Part shown: in pieces, positions 10,860 through 24,200 of the stretch
Layout: each line of letters opens with the position of its first letter
Numbering within the stretch: the first letter of the stretch is position 1
Assembly (NCBI RefSeq): GCF_036711975.1
Contig: NC_091972.1
Location: 11,971,001-12,035,000 of the forward strand
Origin: Onthophagus taurus
Lineage: Eukaryota; Arthropoda; Insecta; Coleoptera; Scarabaeidae
Reading direction: 5' to 3'
Length of the DNA: 64,000 nucleotides
Program-made: the position numbers and the translations under genes
The notes under the pieces: model-generated
Databases searched by the model: none
What the model saw: only the letters and a program-made list of their open reading frames with translations
Told to the model about the DNA's origin: nothing

Positions 10860-12276
10860 AATGGATTAAAAGCAAGGATTATCATTAAACAGACTGTTGA
10901 GAAAACTAATTATTCTAACAATGAAGATTAGCGATTTTGCAAAAATTGTGCAAAATGGGCATAGAAGATGCCATAAAGAATTTTCTAAACAAGAAAGTTG
11001 AAGAAACACATTACTGATAACTTCATTTGCATCTCAGTTCCAGTGTTGGAGCGACAAAAACATAATAATAGAGGCCCACTGGGGCCTAAGTGCGCGTAAA
11101 AATTACGCACCCCTGTACATACATACAACATAATAATAATACAAAACCAGTTTATAATATCAATTTATTTAATTAGTAGCACTTCATGTTTTAGATCAAA
11201 TTAGAGATTAAAACAACTTTATCAAGACCTTTAAAAAATAGTAATTTGTTATTAGTCATACTGAGTTTCGAGTAAATCATGTGTTATGAGAATGTAATAC
11301 CAAGAAATGTACACCAAAAATGTTTTTTTATTCGATTAGCAGGTGGTAGAGCGATATGGTTCACCAGGTGTGATTTATCTTATTATATTTTTATGGAAAT
11401 TACAAAGTATTAAGAAATGATTAAATTATATCTGAGTCTATAATATGCCTTCATGTGTGTATCTTTGAACGAACAGATTCCAGTATGATAGATTCGTTTC
11501 ATATTTACGTGTATACAGTCGTGACAAACAGGTGTCCCGTATCTTCCATGATATCATTTTCCTAATAAAATGTTTTCGAAATGTTTATAACAATCGCATG
11601 GGAACTGTTTAATGTAACACTTTTGCTTTCAGATGCATGAATGTAGAGAAAATATGAAAATTAGAAGAATTTGTAGTTTCACAAGTTGCTAAAGGAAAAA
11701 TCGGTATTCGGAAAATCCTAACTAAAAACGTTTAGAACAAAAGTTGTAGCAAATTTTACTCTTAACACATTGCTGTGTAACACTTTTGCTCTCAGATGCA
11801 ATTAATTTTAGTTTTGCGATTTGCATTGCTATCAAAATACTAGATATCTTGAGTTAAGGATAAATTTAAGTAGAAAGAATTCATAGTTCAGTTCTTTTAG
11901 GTGATAGCAGTATTACCGAAGGTCAGTCCCAATTAGAGATTACAAAACATCAAATTATCATCAATCATTCACGCAATGGATTATAGTGAGAGCTCATCTC
12001 ACATATTGTTGATTAATCATGTAATAATTAAACATGTTGCGATAGGTAACAGAAGGAATTAATTAATAACATTATGAAAAGTAATAATAAAAAAATTCTT
12101 ATTAATTTAATCGATAATAAATACGTGGGGGAAAAAATCAGATAAGATACGGATAAAAATATTTAAACGATATTTATTTTATGTAACGGGGAAAAAATAC
12201 CAGAAAGTAATTATTCTGGGCTTATAGCAACACGTTTCGTAAATTTGCTGTAATTTTACTTTAAAAAGGATTAAAA
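10860..12276. other. Intergenic, dispersed repeat fragments
   Basis: The stretch 11615-11800 (with CAAAAGTTGTAGCAAATTTTA and TTTTGCTCTCAGATGCA) resembles sequence at 57420-57710, so it belongs to a dispersed repeat. The rest is AT-rich, with no gene seen. The EcKL promoter should lie near its right edge. Confidence 0.5.
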
Positions 12277-14358
12277 ATGGAAAATGGTATAAAGTCAGAT
12301 GACAAGATTAAAGTAGACGAGGCGAACGAGAAAATTAATGTTGAGAAAAATCAACAAATTGGTAAGTTAATTTGCACGTGATACAAAAAATATCGATTAT
12401 CAATCAAACTTATCTCAAATGCTATTTATGTTGTAAATAATTACATATCCGGGTAATTTATTATATAATTGATTACGTTTTTTATTCAACAAAATTGTAA
12501 TTATAATTTTATTTCAATTTAAACAGAAACTCCAGAAGAATCAAGTTTATCACCCACCGATAATAATAACGAAGTTAATAATAATTTCAATAATACTGAA
12601 AATGATGTAGGAGAAAATGAGAGCGCTCTAATAATTGAGAATAATATCGATGGTACTGAAAAATCCATAATAACCCCTGAAAATCAAGAAATATCTGTTC
12701 CTCAAACAGCTCTTATTGACGATTCTGAACAGCTTATAGCACAACCAACACTACTTGTAGATGTAGATCCAAAGAATTCTGAATCTAACGAAACGTCTTC
12801 ATTACAAGCAACTTCAGTAGTTGATGCAGAAAAAGAAATACAAATTCAAGAACAAATTTCGCCTGATTCAATATCTGATGATAACAAAATTGATGCTGAT
12901 AAAGGATTTGTAACTAACTCAGAAATGCAGGAACCACCAACATCACCCCAAGTTCAATCGTCTTCTTTACAAGCAACTTCAGTAATTGGTGATGAAGAAA
13001 AAGAGATACAAATTGAAGAACAAATTTTACCTGATTCTGACCTTGTAAATAACGCACAAATACATGAAACACAAACATCTCCCCAAGTTGTACAAATACC
13101 CGAAAATATTTTCAACCTCGATAATGCCCTTATAAAATTAATAAAACAACACGCTATAAGCTTAGGGTTCCAAGATGTAACCGTTGATGTAACCCGTGGA
13201 ACTGATTTGGGGGATAATTTTATGGGTTATATAGGAAAACTAACTATTAAAGGTAAAAAAAATGAAACCAACGAAGAAAATGTTATGAATTGGGTTATAA
13301 AAACCGCCCCAAATAACGAACTTTACCGAACGCTTTTAAAAGTATCTCTTTTATATACAAGAGAAGCTTACGTTTACGAACATGTTTTTCCTATATTTAA
13401 AAATTTCCAATTGGAAAAAAAGATTTTAAAACCGTTTCAAGAATACCCTCAATTAATTTTTACTACTTTAGAACCGATGATAGAAAGTATTGTTATGGAG
13501 GATATGAAATCAATTGGTTATTCAATGACGAATCGTCAAGAACCTCTCGGATTGAATTATATCAAATTGGTAATGAAAACATACGCGAAGTTTCACGCTA
13601 TCTCGTATGCTTTAAGGGATCAAAAACCGGATGTTTTTAAAACGTTAACTGGTAACGTTGAAGATATAATTAAAGAAACTTTACACGAAGAAATGGCTTA
13701 TAAAACTCAAGGACCTATGATAATGAGTGCTTTAGAGTCTTTAGATCCTGTTAAAGACGCAAGAGCGATTATTAAGTTTAAAAAATTTGCAGAAAAATTT
13801 GTAGAAATCGTTAAAACTACCATTAATAAAGTAAATCATTATTCAGTTATTGGACACGGAGATAGTTGGACTAATAACATTTTATGGAAATATGAAGATC
13901 CTAATAATCCAACAATTCCAACCAAAGTATGTTTATTAGATTGGCAAGTAGCCCGATATGGTTCCCCAGCATTAGATTTATCATACTTCCTTTTCACGTG
14001 CACCGATAAAGAATTCCGTGATCATCATTACGACGATATGATTCGACTTTATTATTACACATTATGCGATCATTTGAACGCATTAGGTAGCGATCCAGAA
14101 GTTCTTTTACCTTTCGACGTGCTTCAAAAGGAATTGAAAGAATTTTCTGTTGTTGGAATGTACATGTCCATTTTCGTTTTGTTTATTTGTACAAGAGAAA
14201 CTGAGGAAATGGCCGAATGGAGATCGAAAGATGTAAAATCCGAAGATGTTAGCAACAAATGGGCTACTAAAAGTGTTAACGCCAATAAATATCAACGAAG
14301 AGTTCGTGATGTTATAGTCGATGTTTTTGAAAAAGGTTATTTAGATTGTATTATGTAA
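12277..14358 (+). CDS. EcKL / CHK-kinase-like protein (ecdysteroid kinase-like family), 638 aa
   Basis: Two exons, 12277-12361 and 12527-14358, joined in phase 1 (donor GTAAGT, acceptor AAACAG). The C-terminal 440 residues are an EcKL domain. Visible motifs are the Brenner-type catalytic HGDSWTNNILW (from about residue 472), the metal-site VCLLDWQVARYGSPALDLSY (Asp near 500) and LVMKTYAKFHAISYAL upstream. Family members are implicated in phosphorylating ecdysteroids or small xenobiotics in insects; the substrate here is unknown. The usual length is 400-430, so the first 190 residues are an extension. It is rich in Asn, Gln, Ser and acid residues, and contains two imperfect repeats built around SSLQATSV and EKEIQIxEQIxPDS. 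A start at the ATG at 12925 would skip most of the extension, but the spliced frame from 12277 stays open. Poly(A) signal AATAAA at 14394-14399. Confidence 0.88.
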
Positions 14359-14439
14359 ATAGTATGCAATGTTTTAGTGTAAAAACTCAAAAAAATAAAG
14401 ATAAATTTAATAGATTAATGTTTATAACTTCATTGGCAA

Positions 14440-14880
14440 TTTGTTACCGTTTTCTGTTGTTAACTCTTGGTGATTCTTCTGCGGCTGGGATTTAATTTAT
14501 TGCAATTTTCCCGATGCAGAGACGAAATTCGCGAAAAAAATTGATTATTAGTTTATCACTGGTGCGATTATTAGAAATAAGGTGGAACACGGAGAGTAGA
14601 ATAAAGTGGAAAAATATGGAAGAGGGATATGTACAGGGTGGCCAAATAAGTACAAAGTACTCTATCTCGGAAACTACTCATTGTAGAGACTTGCGATAAA
14701 AATTTAATGGCCAAAGTGGCCAAGAGAAAATCCTAGAAAGTATTTTCAGGTTTCTAAGATATTCTAATTTCAAAATTTTGCGCGCGGCAAAATTGCACGA
14801 TACAATTCTGCCGCACACTTGCAGCGCTATGTTTAGACACACCTTAATAATTTAAGTTTTCTCTCTTTTAAAGGTAAATT
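14440..14880. repeat. Unclassified repeat sequence in the EcKL-integrin spacer
   Basis: The segment around 14800-14852 (CTGCCGCACACTTGCAGCGC, then TATGTTTAGACACACCTTAA) closely matches one arm of the small inverted-repeat element at 25171-25264. It is therefore a partial copy of that MITE family. A G/A-rich stretch at 14565-14650 may be another repeat remnant. Confidence 0.5.
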
Positions 14881-15204
14881 TTCGTAAACATATAAAAAAC
14901 ACAATTCATTAATAGTGTATGTACAAAATGTTGTAATTTCATGCAAATTTTCATACCAACATGCCAAAAGCGAAAACTACAAAAATAAATATAAAAATAA
15001 AAGATAATTTATTTCAAATAAATATTCTGGGTAAATGTACAAAACAAAGGAAAACAATCACAAAAACATGCATAAAACAAGAAAACGTGTAATAATTATA
15101 ATTTAGTGCATATCACAAAAATACAATGTTTCAGGTAACAAATAACTACAACAAAAAGTTCTTTTACAAAGCGAGAAGCTTAAATAGCAAGCAAAATAAA
15201 AATA

Positions 15205-18200
15205 TTAAGTACATACATCAGCCATCTCCTTTAGTTTCTCCTTATTTTTTCTTTTAAAGAATCCAAACTAAAATTTAAATTAAAAAGAAAAATTTAGAAT
15301 TTTTAAAATTAAAATTAAATCGTGTATTTACCTTGTAAAGCACAGCGGCGATTATAGCTAAAACTAAAACACCACATAGTACTGCGACTATAATGATCCA
15401 AATTGGAACCATTTTCTCAACATTTGGACCAACCAAAACACTTGATAAGCTCTTATGAAGACTGAAAATAAATAATGATTTAGTATTGATAAAGTATGTA
15501 TTATTGCAAAATTTACTGTGTTGATTCTAAAGCTTTATCATCAATTTTTGCACCAAAATTAGTGCTATAAATAATTACGTCGCTTTCCCCTAGAATATCT
15601 AAAAATAAAAGAGATTAATAAATATAAAAATTTTAAATGAATACCAATTACCTCGTGAAATCGACCCAATGTGTAATCTATACTTAAATAGTATTTCAAT
15701 TACATCTCTATTTACACGTCCGGTACTACATTGAAGTTTTTCGCATTTTAATCCTTTTTCTACTTGTCCATCATCGGAACAATTAATATAAAATTCGGTG
15801 AAATGTTTAAATTTTTGCGTGACATCTTCGACGGTATTTCTTCGTCTTCTTTTACTTCTAGTTGTGGAACTATCAGCGTTACTTAATGATTTTTTTTCGA
15901 TAAAAGCTACCGTGTTGTCACACGTAATAGGATGTTCTTTTAAAGTTGGTTGATACATTTCAATAAAATAATCTGTTCCATAACTAACCGGTACTTCAAC
16001 ATCTATTAATACGTTTTCTAACGCACTTGGTCCTTCTTTTTGTATCTGATTTAAAACTAAGAACATTAACGAGAAATGTATTAGAAAAAAAAAAAAGAAA
16101 TTACCTGTAAAACTTGAGTAAATTCTACGGTTGAAGATGTGTTATCGAATGTATAATATTCTTCTTTGGATCTCCTAAAAATTTAAGTTGTAAACACAAA
16201 TTAATTAATTAATAAAAAAATCAATTTTACCCTGAAATCTCTATTTTGGCACTTTTCATTGCTAAAAGTTGCACTTCCTTAAATTTTATTCCGTTATTTA
16301 CACCAATAGTTGAAACGGAAACGTTGAACAAAAGATTTTCAGTTGTACCTTCATTAATATGGCTCATATCCAATTCTAATTCTACCGTCTAAAATAAAAA
16401 AAACATCCATTCCATTAAATAAAGATAATGTAAAAATGATGTATGGAGATACTTAAAGAGGATGAGGAATGGAAGAGACGAAGTCAGCAGAGATATACAA
16501 ATGACGGAATGGAGAACCTTCTTCATGGGATTGTTGGGAGGGGTGGAAGAGAGAAAAATAGGAGAGAGAGTGCAAGGGGAAGAGGAGATAACAATGAATG
16601 AAGTGGAAGGAGTGTTGAGGTGACTGAAGAGGGGAAGTGCGCCAAGAGAGGATGATCCAGAATGAGGCATGGGTGGAGGCGACGGAAACAGTGAAGAAGA
16701 AGATATGGAATGTAATAAACGATATGCCTACTGTATAAAAAGGGGAGTAAAATAGAGAGAAACTGAGATATGGGTTCTTGGAGGGTAATAAGGTCGTGTC
16801 GCACGTGAGGGCTATGGCAAAAAGAGCGAACAGGGTGACGGGGCAGCGAAATACGAGGAAAGGATAGAGTGAAGGCCGCATTGCAGGATCTTGGGAGAGT
16901 GCTGGAGAAAATCAAGGAGAAGGAAAGATATTATAGGAATATATAGTGGGATGTACAATAACTGAGATATAGTGGAAAGAATTAAGGGATAGGGAGAGGG
17001 ACATACAGAGGCAGGAGAGAAGGTCACAGCTACGGGAAGGAAGATAGTGACAGAAGAACTGCTAAAGTATTTGTTGATGGAAGGGGACGAGGAAGGGAAG
17101 AGTGGAAGCAGGTATTGGGATGATGTGGAGGTGGTGTAAGCTATATGGAAACTATTGGGAGACGCTGAAACACATACTGAGAGGGTGTAGCGAGCTTTTG
17201 GAAGAGGGGAGAGGGCAAGAGATGGATGAGGGAGGTGATTGGGGCGAGAAGCCGAGGGTGTGGAGATGGAGGAGGAGGATAGAGGGTGTATGTCATTAAA
17301 GGAGAAAATATGGTAAACATGGTACACAATAAAGCGCTTATTATTAAAGATAATGTACCTTTTTATCGCCTTCCAATGGATTTGCAATTGTACAAGTAAC
17401 CTCAGTATCAACCAATTTACAAGTCGCAGGTAATTTTCGTAACGTAACTTTTGGTTTACTCGGTAATTTAACAGATAGTTTGGTTTGGTAGGCTTTATCT
17501 CCTGTGTTTGAAACTTCAGTTACCAATTTTATGTATGATTTAGATCCTATTGTAAATATGTTATCACTATTTAAAGCAAAAAAAAAATTAAGTAACGAAA
17601 AAGAAAACAAATAGTTTAACATAAGTTTAGTTATATTTAACTATGATCGTTAGTAAAAGTGAAGGCCCTTCAATTTATATCTTCGCAAGGATTCGATGAA
17701 AGAAATCGCGGTAAAGTTTGTTGTAATCACTGAACATTTCTACGTAACATGTGTTAATTTGAAAAATTTCAGCTCCGTCGTTTTCTATTTATCACGAGTT
17801 AAATGAAAAAACTATCTGATCTTTGAGGGTTGAGGTTCATAATTTTCTAGTCTAAACCCATAAATGGCTAAAAAGGTCCAAATCTTAGCCATTTACGGGT
17901 TCCTCCAGTATTTGTGATTAAAATTATGCCACGACTTGCAGAAACACCTGTATATGTAAGACCATAGGAATTATTATTAGAGAATTTTTAGATTTCTCTG
18001 AACTGAGGAACCTTGATTTTTGGCACGAATAGTAAATCTATTCAAGGAAATAGAACAGAAAATAGAAACATGGAAGAACTATGTTGAGCAACTTTTTAAA
18101 GACGAGAGATAGCGAATCAATCTTAAAAACCTTGAAAATACAGAAAGGACCAGTCTAGAGACAATCTACCAGTGGAAATTCTTAAGCTGATAGAGGAGGA

Positions 18201-21200
18201 CCAGATCCACATATTGGTATAACTGATTAATGATGTATATAACTCGGGAATAATAAAAAATGACTGGTTACTGTCAATAACTACAATAAGCCTCATGAGC
18301 TACACGTTAAAAATCCTACTGAAGGTGATCCATAACAGAATATTTAGAAAATTGGATGCAGACATTGGCAATACACAATTTCGATTGCGAAAAGGTTTAC
18401 GAACGAGGGAGGTATTGTTTGCACTCAACGTTCTGTCACAGAGATGCTTAGATATAAATCAAGACTTACATGTGTGTTTTGTAGACTACAAGAAGGCTTT
18501 TGATATCCTTAGGTGGTAAGGATAAACACCACCTACTCACAGAAACTTTGTTAAAGAAGAGAATTGATCTCAAAAACATAAAAATAATCTCTAACCTTTA
18601 TTATGGACAAAAGGCAGAAAAACGTGTAGAAGATTTAACATCTGATGAAATAGAAATTCAAAGAGGGCTTCGACAAGCATGTACTTTCACCAATCAGCTT
18701 TAACCTATACTCAGGAGATAAGCCTCCTATATAAGTTATATTACCCAGAACGCACGAAGATCTGCAAAAGCTTGTTAATAGAATAGTTACTGTAATAGTA
18801 GCAAACAAAGTAGGTTATTACAAAAATACCGAGAAAATAATAATAAGAGTAAAAGAATTCAAATACCTAGGCACAATTATTAATGATAACCACGACAGCT
18901 CTCAAGAGGTGCGCATTAGAATTGAACAGACTAAAAGCACGTTTAATGGAATAAAGAAGCTTTTTTGTTGTCGAGATCATGCCATGCAAAAGTACCAATT
19001 TTTGCAAATCATTATGCAGGGAAAAATTCTGGGAAAGAGATCCATAGGAAGAAGACGTAACTTATGGTTGAAGAACCTTCGAGAGTGGTTTGGTTGCACA
19101 AGCAACGAACTATTCAGATCGAAAAAAAGAAGTAGACAAAAAAAATATTTACCCATTCTTGCTGATTTCTTCAAACAGTGAATTCACATGAAGAATAGGA
19201 TAACATTTGTTATCAGTACCACATCCCAAATTAAAACTAACTGATCCTGTAACGTCTTGTTTACTTTTCGGATCAAAAACGGGACAGGATCTGCAAAAAG
19301 CATCGTTTCCGCTGATTCCTTCTTTTTCAATCACTATCATTTCAGGGTTAATGGTGCGTTCTTCTAATTTATAACTTAACGTGTAATCCATTTCTTTGTC
19401 AATATTTTGAGGATCATCCTAAATTTAAAAAAAAATTAGATATATTGATACAACATTGTTAACATTATGAAGCTTACTTTTACTATTTTTATATTATATG
19501 TTTGAGTTATTGGCATACCAGGACCTAACAATTGAATTTTTTCCGGAGCTTCTACAATAGCCCTTCCGTAAGTTGGATCAATGACTAAAGTCGGTATTAA
19601 AGCTGCCATAAAACAAACAATAATTAAACAAAAAAAATAACTAAAAACCTTCAATTTACTCAATTTAGGGTCTTCTAATGGTCTTTTCGTTTCATACTCT
19701 ACAGAAAAAGTTAAATTAAACGCTGTCATTCCATAGTCAATTGTAACGGATTTCACCACTTGTGGAAGTTTTAACGTAATCACTGGTTTTGCTCTGAATA
19801 TAAACGCTTGTTCCGATTTATAAGCTCCAATTGCTAAATCATTATATCCATTTCCATCGATATCACGCGGTCGAGCAATACTTCGTCCAAATCCAAGCAC
19901 ATTCAAGCCAATATCTTTTCCTTTTATTATTTGCGGGTTGCTTACAACGAGACCTTCTTTACTACCTCTATAAATATACACACTTCCTATTCCATTGTCT
20001 GCATATGTTGCAGCTACAGCAATATCTATAAATATTTATAAAAAAATATTAAAAGAAAGTGCATAAATTTTTATTACACTTATACTATTTGCTGCTAACA
20101 TTACTAACTTTGTATAATTTCTTAAAATTATATGTGTAGATGACTTTGTAGATGAAATGTATTGATATTACATGTATAGATGCAAATTGAATTGTACATT
20201 AGTGGTGGAACGGATATCCGGCAACTATCCGGCCTATCCAGCAATTTTTTAAAATCCGACCGGGCCAAAGCCGGATATTAAAAACCTATTACTTAGTACT
20301 CCACCATTCACAGGGATTAGTATCTCTTTTAGGTGTTGGACAGTGCAGATAATAATCAAATTCAACCCCAATAGACTTTTTTCATTGAATACAACTTTAT
20401 TTATCATTAGCAACCTCATTGTAACAATCCCAATACGCTATATAAATAAAAAAATCTCTTGTTGGAGTTTCGTCTAGTTTTCTTCTCTTCGCTTGTAATT
20501 CATCATCACTTTCATTAATAACAGAACTGTCGCTGTTATCACTTTCGATTATGAATTAAAGTATCCTCCTTTTAATGCAAAAAGCCGTTTTGAAAAATCG
20601 CTTTTAGTTCTTGAGAAATAAATTTTTGAAATGATTGACAATTTTTTCGAATTTTGCAATTTTCGCCGATTAAGTTTTAAAAATTCGTATAAAATCCAGT
20701 TCTTGGAATATGAGTATGAAAATGTACCAAGGTGTTAATAAAAGTGTCCTTTTTCCAATGAACTAACCCGTTTTGAAAAGTAACTTTTAATTTTTGAGAA
20801 AACAATATTTGAAGTTTTGATGAAATTTTCGATGTTGCAATTTTCATCGATAATTTTCAAATTTCGCTATAAAATTCATTTCTTGAAGGATCCTTGTAGA
20901 AATATTACCAATTATTAATTAAAGTATCCTCTTTTTAATGCAACAAGCCGTTTTGAAAAATCGCTTTTAGTTTTTGAGAAATAAATTTTTGAAATGATCG
21001 ACAATTTTTTCGAATTTTGCAATTTCGGCCGATTAAATTTTAATAATTCGTATACAATCGGTTCTATGGAATATGAGTATGAAAATGTACCAAAGTGTTA
21101 ATAAAAATGTCCACTTTCCAATGAACTAACCCGTTTTGAAAAGTAACTTTTAGTTTTTGAGAAAACAATATTTGAAGTTTTGATAAAATTTTCGATATTG

Positions 21201-24200
21201 CAATTTTCATCGATAATTTTCAAAATTCGCTATAAAATTCATTTCTTGAAGGATCCTTTTGAAAATATCACCAATTATATTAACTAAAGTATCCTCTTTT
21301 TAATGCAACAAGCCGTTTTGAAAAATCGCTTTTAGTTTTTGAGAAATAAATTTTTGAAATGATCGACAATTTTTTCGAATTTTGCAATTTCCGCCAATTA
21401 AATTTTAATAATTCGTATAAAATCGATTTCTTGGAATATGAATATGAAAATTTCCCAAAGTGTTAATAAAAGTGTCCTCTTTCCAATAAACCCACACGTT
21501 CTGAAAAATAACTTTTAGTTTTTGAGAAAACAATATTTGAAGTTTTGATAAAATTTTCGATGTTGCAATTTTCATCGATAATTTTCAAAATTCGCTATAA
21601 AATTAATTTCTTGAAGGATCCTTGTGGAAATATCATCAATTATTAATTAAAGTATCCTCTTTTTAATGCAAAAAGCCGTTTTGAAAAATCACTCTCAGTT
21701 CTTGAGAAATAAATTTTTGAAATAATCGATAATTTTTTCGAATTTTGCAATTTTCGCCAATTAAATTTTAAAAATTCGTGTAAAATCGATTTCTTGGAAT
21801 ATGAATATGAAAATTTCCCAAAGTGTTAATAAAAGTGTCCTCTTTCCAATAAACCCACACGTTCTGAAAAATAACTTTTAGTTTTTGAGAAAACAATATT
21901 TGAAGTTTTGATAAAATTTTCGATGTTGCAATTTTCATCGATAATTTTCAAAATTCGCTATAAAATTAATTTCTTGAAGGATCCTTGTGGAAATATCATC
22001 AATTATTAATTAAAGTATCCTCTTTTTAATGCAACAAGCCGTTTTGAAAAATCACTCTCAGTTCTCGAGAAATAAATTTTTGAAATAATCGACAATTTTT
22101 TCGAATCTTGCAATTTTCGCCAATTAAGTTTTAAAAATTCGTATAATATCCAGTTCTTGGAATATGACTATGAAAATTTCCCAAAGTGGTAGTAAAAGTG
22201 CCCTCTTTCCAATGAACGAACCCGTTTTGAAAAATACCTTTTAGTTTTTGAGAAAGCAATATTTGAAGTTTTGATAAAATTTTCGATGTTGCAGTTTTCA
22301 TGGATAACATTCAAAATTCGCTATAAAATTTATTTCTTGAAGGATTCTTGTGAAAACATCACCAATTATTAATTAAAGTGTCCTCTTTTTAATGCAAAAC
22401 GCCATTTTGAAAAATCACTTTTAGTTCTTGAGAAACAAATTTTTGAAATAATCGACAATTTTTTCGAATCTTGCAATTTTCGCCAATTAAGTTTTAAAAA
22501 TTCGTATAAAATCCAGTTCTTGGAAAATGAGTATGAAAATTTCCCAAAGTGGTAGTAAAAGTGTCCTCTTTCCAATGAACGAACCCGTTTTGAAAAATAG
22601 CTTTTAGTTTTTGAGAAAACAATATTTGAAGTTTTGATAATTTTCAAAGTTCGCTATAAAATTTAATAATAATTTTTTTTTATTAAACATTACATTTTTT
22701 AATCTCTTATTAAACATTACTCTCTACTCTTCTAAATAAAACATCAAAAATATTTGAAATTTGTAGTTAAATTTGGGTGTTCGAATACCGATTTTGCTTC
22801 ATTAACTAACAGATTTTTTTAATGATGAAACATTCAATTATTTGAAAATATTAAGTTGAGAACTTAAAACATTTAGATTGAAGTTGTTTTAAATCTGCGA
22901 TAAACAGCGTTATAAAAATCAAAAAGAATTACCGTTGAATCCATCAAAATCTATGTCTCCAAGTGAAGCTATTGAATCCCCAAATTGAGCTCCAACATCC
23001 TTTCCTTCTATAAAAATCCTATTTTCACTTCCACTAGAAAGTGTCTAAATAAAAAACAAATTATAATACTAAAACATATAAAACATATATTATTAAAACA
23101 ACCTTTCCCCCTTTATAAATATAAATTTTTCCTTCATTGTATTTATTGGCTTTGAATGTAGGTGCACCGACAATAAGTTCGGAATAACCATCTCCGTTTA
23201 AATCGGCCGCAGCTAAAGCACCACCATAATACTCTCCGTATTGCACCCCATCGAATGAATGATATTTTTCGAATATGATGTTCTCATTGTTAATGTAATT
23301 AATAAGGTTAACTGACCCTATCATGCCTACTCTTGGAGCCCCAAAAGCGTAATCTAAACGGTCTTTCTCATAAAAATATCCAGAAGTTACCGAATATCCT
23401 ACAAAAAAATCATCAAAAAACGTAAAAAATTGAAAAATAATCGTTTTTATGAGTTAAGAAACGTCTTATTACAAAAAATATTCAAAACTTCACCTTGAAA
23501 TTACTTAAATTAAGGAATTTCTTAATCGAACGCGTCATAATTCGATTTCGTGCTACCGATAAGACTAGAATTTTTCGATTATTTCATACCAAACGTATTA
23601 TTAATTTCCTAAAAATTATTAATTTTCAAATCACGACGTCTGATTAAGACTTATGAGTAACTTCAACAGTTCTTTTCCACACGCAAATTCCTAAATCGCG
23701 ACTAATTCGCCAAAAACGGGTATAAAAAGGGCCCCGTTTGCCGTACAAAATCAGTTCAAGTCGTTCTCTGACTAGAACAACTAGCAAGTTACCAAGCAAA
23801 TCATCTTAAAATCATCAAAACAACTTCAAAATGAAAACCATCGTTGTTATCATCGTCGCTTCGTTATTCGTCAACATGGTAAATATAAAATATAATTTAA
23901 ATTATGAGCTGATTAAAAAAATTTCTTTTTAGACCATGAGTGATGCACCATCAAACATCACTACCAATGGAACTGCACCAGCAACCCCATCCTCAATTAA
24001 TCAAACTGTAACCAATCAACCGGCTGCAAATGTATCTGTCCCATCTGGTAGTCCAGTGCAAGAAACTCGTAAAAGATTAGTTCGTCAAGTTGCTGATATT
24101 CCACCTACCAATCTTACGGCTACCGCAGTACCTGCAGCTGCTTCTATTTCAAATTCAGCTTCAATTCGTGCCGAAGATCCTGCTGCAAATAAAACTGTCG

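Noticed and set aside
16389-17411. Several long overlapping open frames on the minus strand, rich in Ser, Leu, Pro and His
   Set aside because: They are antisense to a G/A-rich non-LTR remnant whose plus-strand reading has recognisable motifs. The composition explains the long frames.
19603-19659. Continuous reading through this stretch as integrin coding sequence
   Set aside because: It would insert a hydrophobic segment not expected in the thigh domain. Removing 57 bases with a good GTAAAT donor and GCAG acceptor keeps the frame and the family sequence.
20551-22660. Possible CRISPR-like array because of regular repeats
   Set aside because: The repeats are 364 bp with no spacers of constant size, and the host is a eukaryote; it is a tandem satellite.
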